DNA from: Myxococcales bacterium
GTDB lineage: Bacteria > Myxococcota_A > Polyangia > Nannocystales > Nannocystaceae
Reading direction: 5' to 3'
Assembly: GCA_020633315.1 (NCBI GenBank)
Contig: JACKDV010000002.1
Span: 671,896 to 735,895 of the forward strand
DNA length: 64,000 nucleotides
A program made the position numbers and the translations under genes. Position 1 is the first letter of the stretch, and the number at the start of each line of letters is the position of its first letter. Below the pieces are notes generated by a model. The model had not been told where the DNA came from, made no database searches, and saw nothing but the letters and a program-made list of their open reading frames with translations. Shown piece by piece: positions 60,482 to 64,000 of the stretch.

Positions 60482-61369
60482 CTAGGCGGCCTTGGCCAGG
60501 GTGGTGAAGTAGACGTCCTCGAGGTCGGGGTCGACCGGCTCGAAGGCGGAGCCCGGGGCGTCCTCGGCGAACACGTGGATCACGGTGCGGCCGCCCACCA
60601 GGCGGGTGGAGATCACGGTGTGCTCGCGCTCGTGCTCATCGAGCTGGTCCTTGGCGATCACCTTCTTCCAGGTGCGCCCCCGCAGCTCGTCGACGGCCCG
60701 CTGCGGCTCGCCGCTGCGCAGCACCTGGCCGCGGGCGATGATCGCCATCTGCAGGCACAGGTCGGCCACGTCCTCCACGATGTGGGTGGACAGCAGCACC
60801 ACCACGTGCTCGCCGATCTCCGACAGCAGGTTGAGGAAGCGGCTGCGCTCCTGCGGGTCGAGGCCCGCCGTGGGCTCATCGACGATGATGAGCCGGGGAT
60901 CACCGAGCAGCGCCTGCGCGATGCCGAAGCGCTGGCGCATGCCGCCCGAGAACCCGCCGAGCTTCTGCTTGCGCTTGTCCCACAGGTTGACCCGGTGCAG
61001 CAGGGCCTCGACCACCGCCCTGCGCTCGCCCCGGGCGGTGATGCCCTTGAGCACCGCGAAGTGATCGAGCAGCGACAGCGCGTCGAGGTGGGGATAGACC
61101 CCGAAGTCCTGCGGCAGGTAGCCGAGCACCCGTCGCACCGCATCCTTGTCGCGCAGCACGTCGAGCTCGCCGAGGCGGATGCTGCCCGCGTCGGGATCCT
61201 GCAGGGTGGCGATGGTCCGCATCAGCGTGGACTTGCCCGCGCCGTTGGGACCGAGCAGCCCGAACATCCCCGGAGGGATCCGCAGGTCCACGCCCCGCAG
61301 GGCTCGGACCCCGCCGGGATAGGTCTTGGACAGGCCTTCGATGACGAGCTCGGCACCCTCGGTGGACAT
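60482..61369 (-). CDS. ABC transporter ATP-binding protein
   Basis: A 295-residue ATPase of the ABC-2 (CcmA-like) type. Walker A GPNGAGKST (40-48), Q-loop L-P-Q-D, signature SGGMRQR (141-147), Walker B LIIVDEP (160-166) and H-loop STHIVED are all present. It is encoded immediately before the permease/aminopeptidase fusion and would drive it. Start ATG 61369 has no ribosome site; a TATGAT box lies 20 bases upstream. Confidence 0.93.
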   Translation of the reverse strand: MSTEGAELVIEGLSKTYPGGVRALRGVDLRIPPGMFGLLGPNGAGKSTLMRTIATLQDPDAGSIRLGELDVLRDKDAVRRVLGYLPQDFGVYPHLDALSLLDHFAVLKGITARGERRAVVEALLHRVNLWDKRKQKLGGFSGGMRQRFGIAQALLGDPRLIIVDEPTAGLDPQERSRFLNLLSEIGEHVVVLLSTHIVEDVADLCLQMAIIARGQVLRSGEPQRAVDELRGRTWKKVIAKDQLDEHEREHTVISTRLVGGRTVIHVFAEDAPGSAFEPVDPDLEDVYFTTLAKAA

Positions 61370-61598
61370 TGCGGCTTCGACCCCGGGCCATCATAGCGGG
61401 TTTCCCGCGAGCCCGGCTGGCGGGGAGCTCGAGCCCGCAGTCGCTGGAGTACCGCGGGCATCTCCACCTGATCCTCGGAGGCCGGGAGCTGCAGCACGGC
61501 CTCCGACGAGCCGAGCCCACCTCGCGGAGCTGGGCGTCGATGCCCGGCGGCGCGTCTTCGACACCGCGGCGGAGAGTCGCCACGGCGGAGGTGATCAT

Positions 61599-64000
<2,402 letters not shown>

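Overview
The window looks like a chromosomal segment of a high-GC myxobacterium, most likely suborder Nannocystineae (Nannocystis/Plesiocystis/Enhygromyxa-like). The reasons are a very GC-rich third codon position, several eukaryote-like Ser/Thr kinase and TPR proteins, Myxococcus-type Cys-rich repeats, many lipoproteins, and a eukaryote-like steroid 5-alpha-reductase, which fits the sterol production known for that suborder. No rRNA, tRNA, CRISPR array, insertion sequence or prophage was seen. The taxonomic call is inference from gene content.

Layout. 0-7 kb: the end of a TPR protein, a small unknown protein, a DUF4114/Cys-rich/DUF5648-type lipoprotein, then a transmembrane Ser/Thr kinase-TPR receptor translationally coupled to an ECF sigma factor. 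7-11 kb: an aspartate carbamoyltransferase-like gene, a coupled lipoprotein/TPR pair and a NUDIX hydrolase. 11.1-11.9 kb: an unusual noncoding stretch with six copies of CAAGCCAAG. 11.9-16.4 kb: steroid 5-alpha-reductase, a voltage-gated K+ channel with a zinc-ribbon tail, an acyl desaturase, Mini-RNase III and an FHA-TPR protein. 16.8-25.9 kb: a large VIT/VWA lipoprotein, a TetR-ALDH-TetR module and a lipoprotein with nine Cys-rich repeats. 26-30.2 kb: an operon reading TPR membrane protein, double-PDZ lipoprotein, triheme cytochrome c. 30.5-41 kb: PlsC, a lipoprotein SppA, a 2079-residue thioester alpha-2-macroglobulin, a small lipoprotein and a VOC protein. 41-52.3 kb: a VWA lipoprotein, a COQ4-like protein, a Cna-B/carboxypeptidase-regulatory repeat protein with a PDZ tail, a beta-propeller lipoprotein, a GST, a clan CD (caspase-like) peptidase and a ricin-like lipoprotein. 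52.4-53.9 kb: three small proteins without signal peptides, one possibly ADP-ribosyltransferase-like and one an M23 peptidase. 54-64 kb: a proline-rich membrane protein with a kinase-type TPR tail, a lipoprotein, an ABC ATPase plus permease/M1-aminopeptidase fusion, and the C-terminal part of a second kinase-TPR protein.

Two themes run through the window. One is the cell envelope: thirteen predicted lipoproteins plus A2M, SppA, VWA and PDZ proteins. The other is phospho- and TPR-based signalling. A window-wide pattern is a TANNNT hexamer 6-9 nt before the start codon of first genes in a unit, suggesting frequent leaderless or near-leaderless transcription.

Most remaining long open frames are antisense or frame-shifted shadows caused by high GC and were left out.
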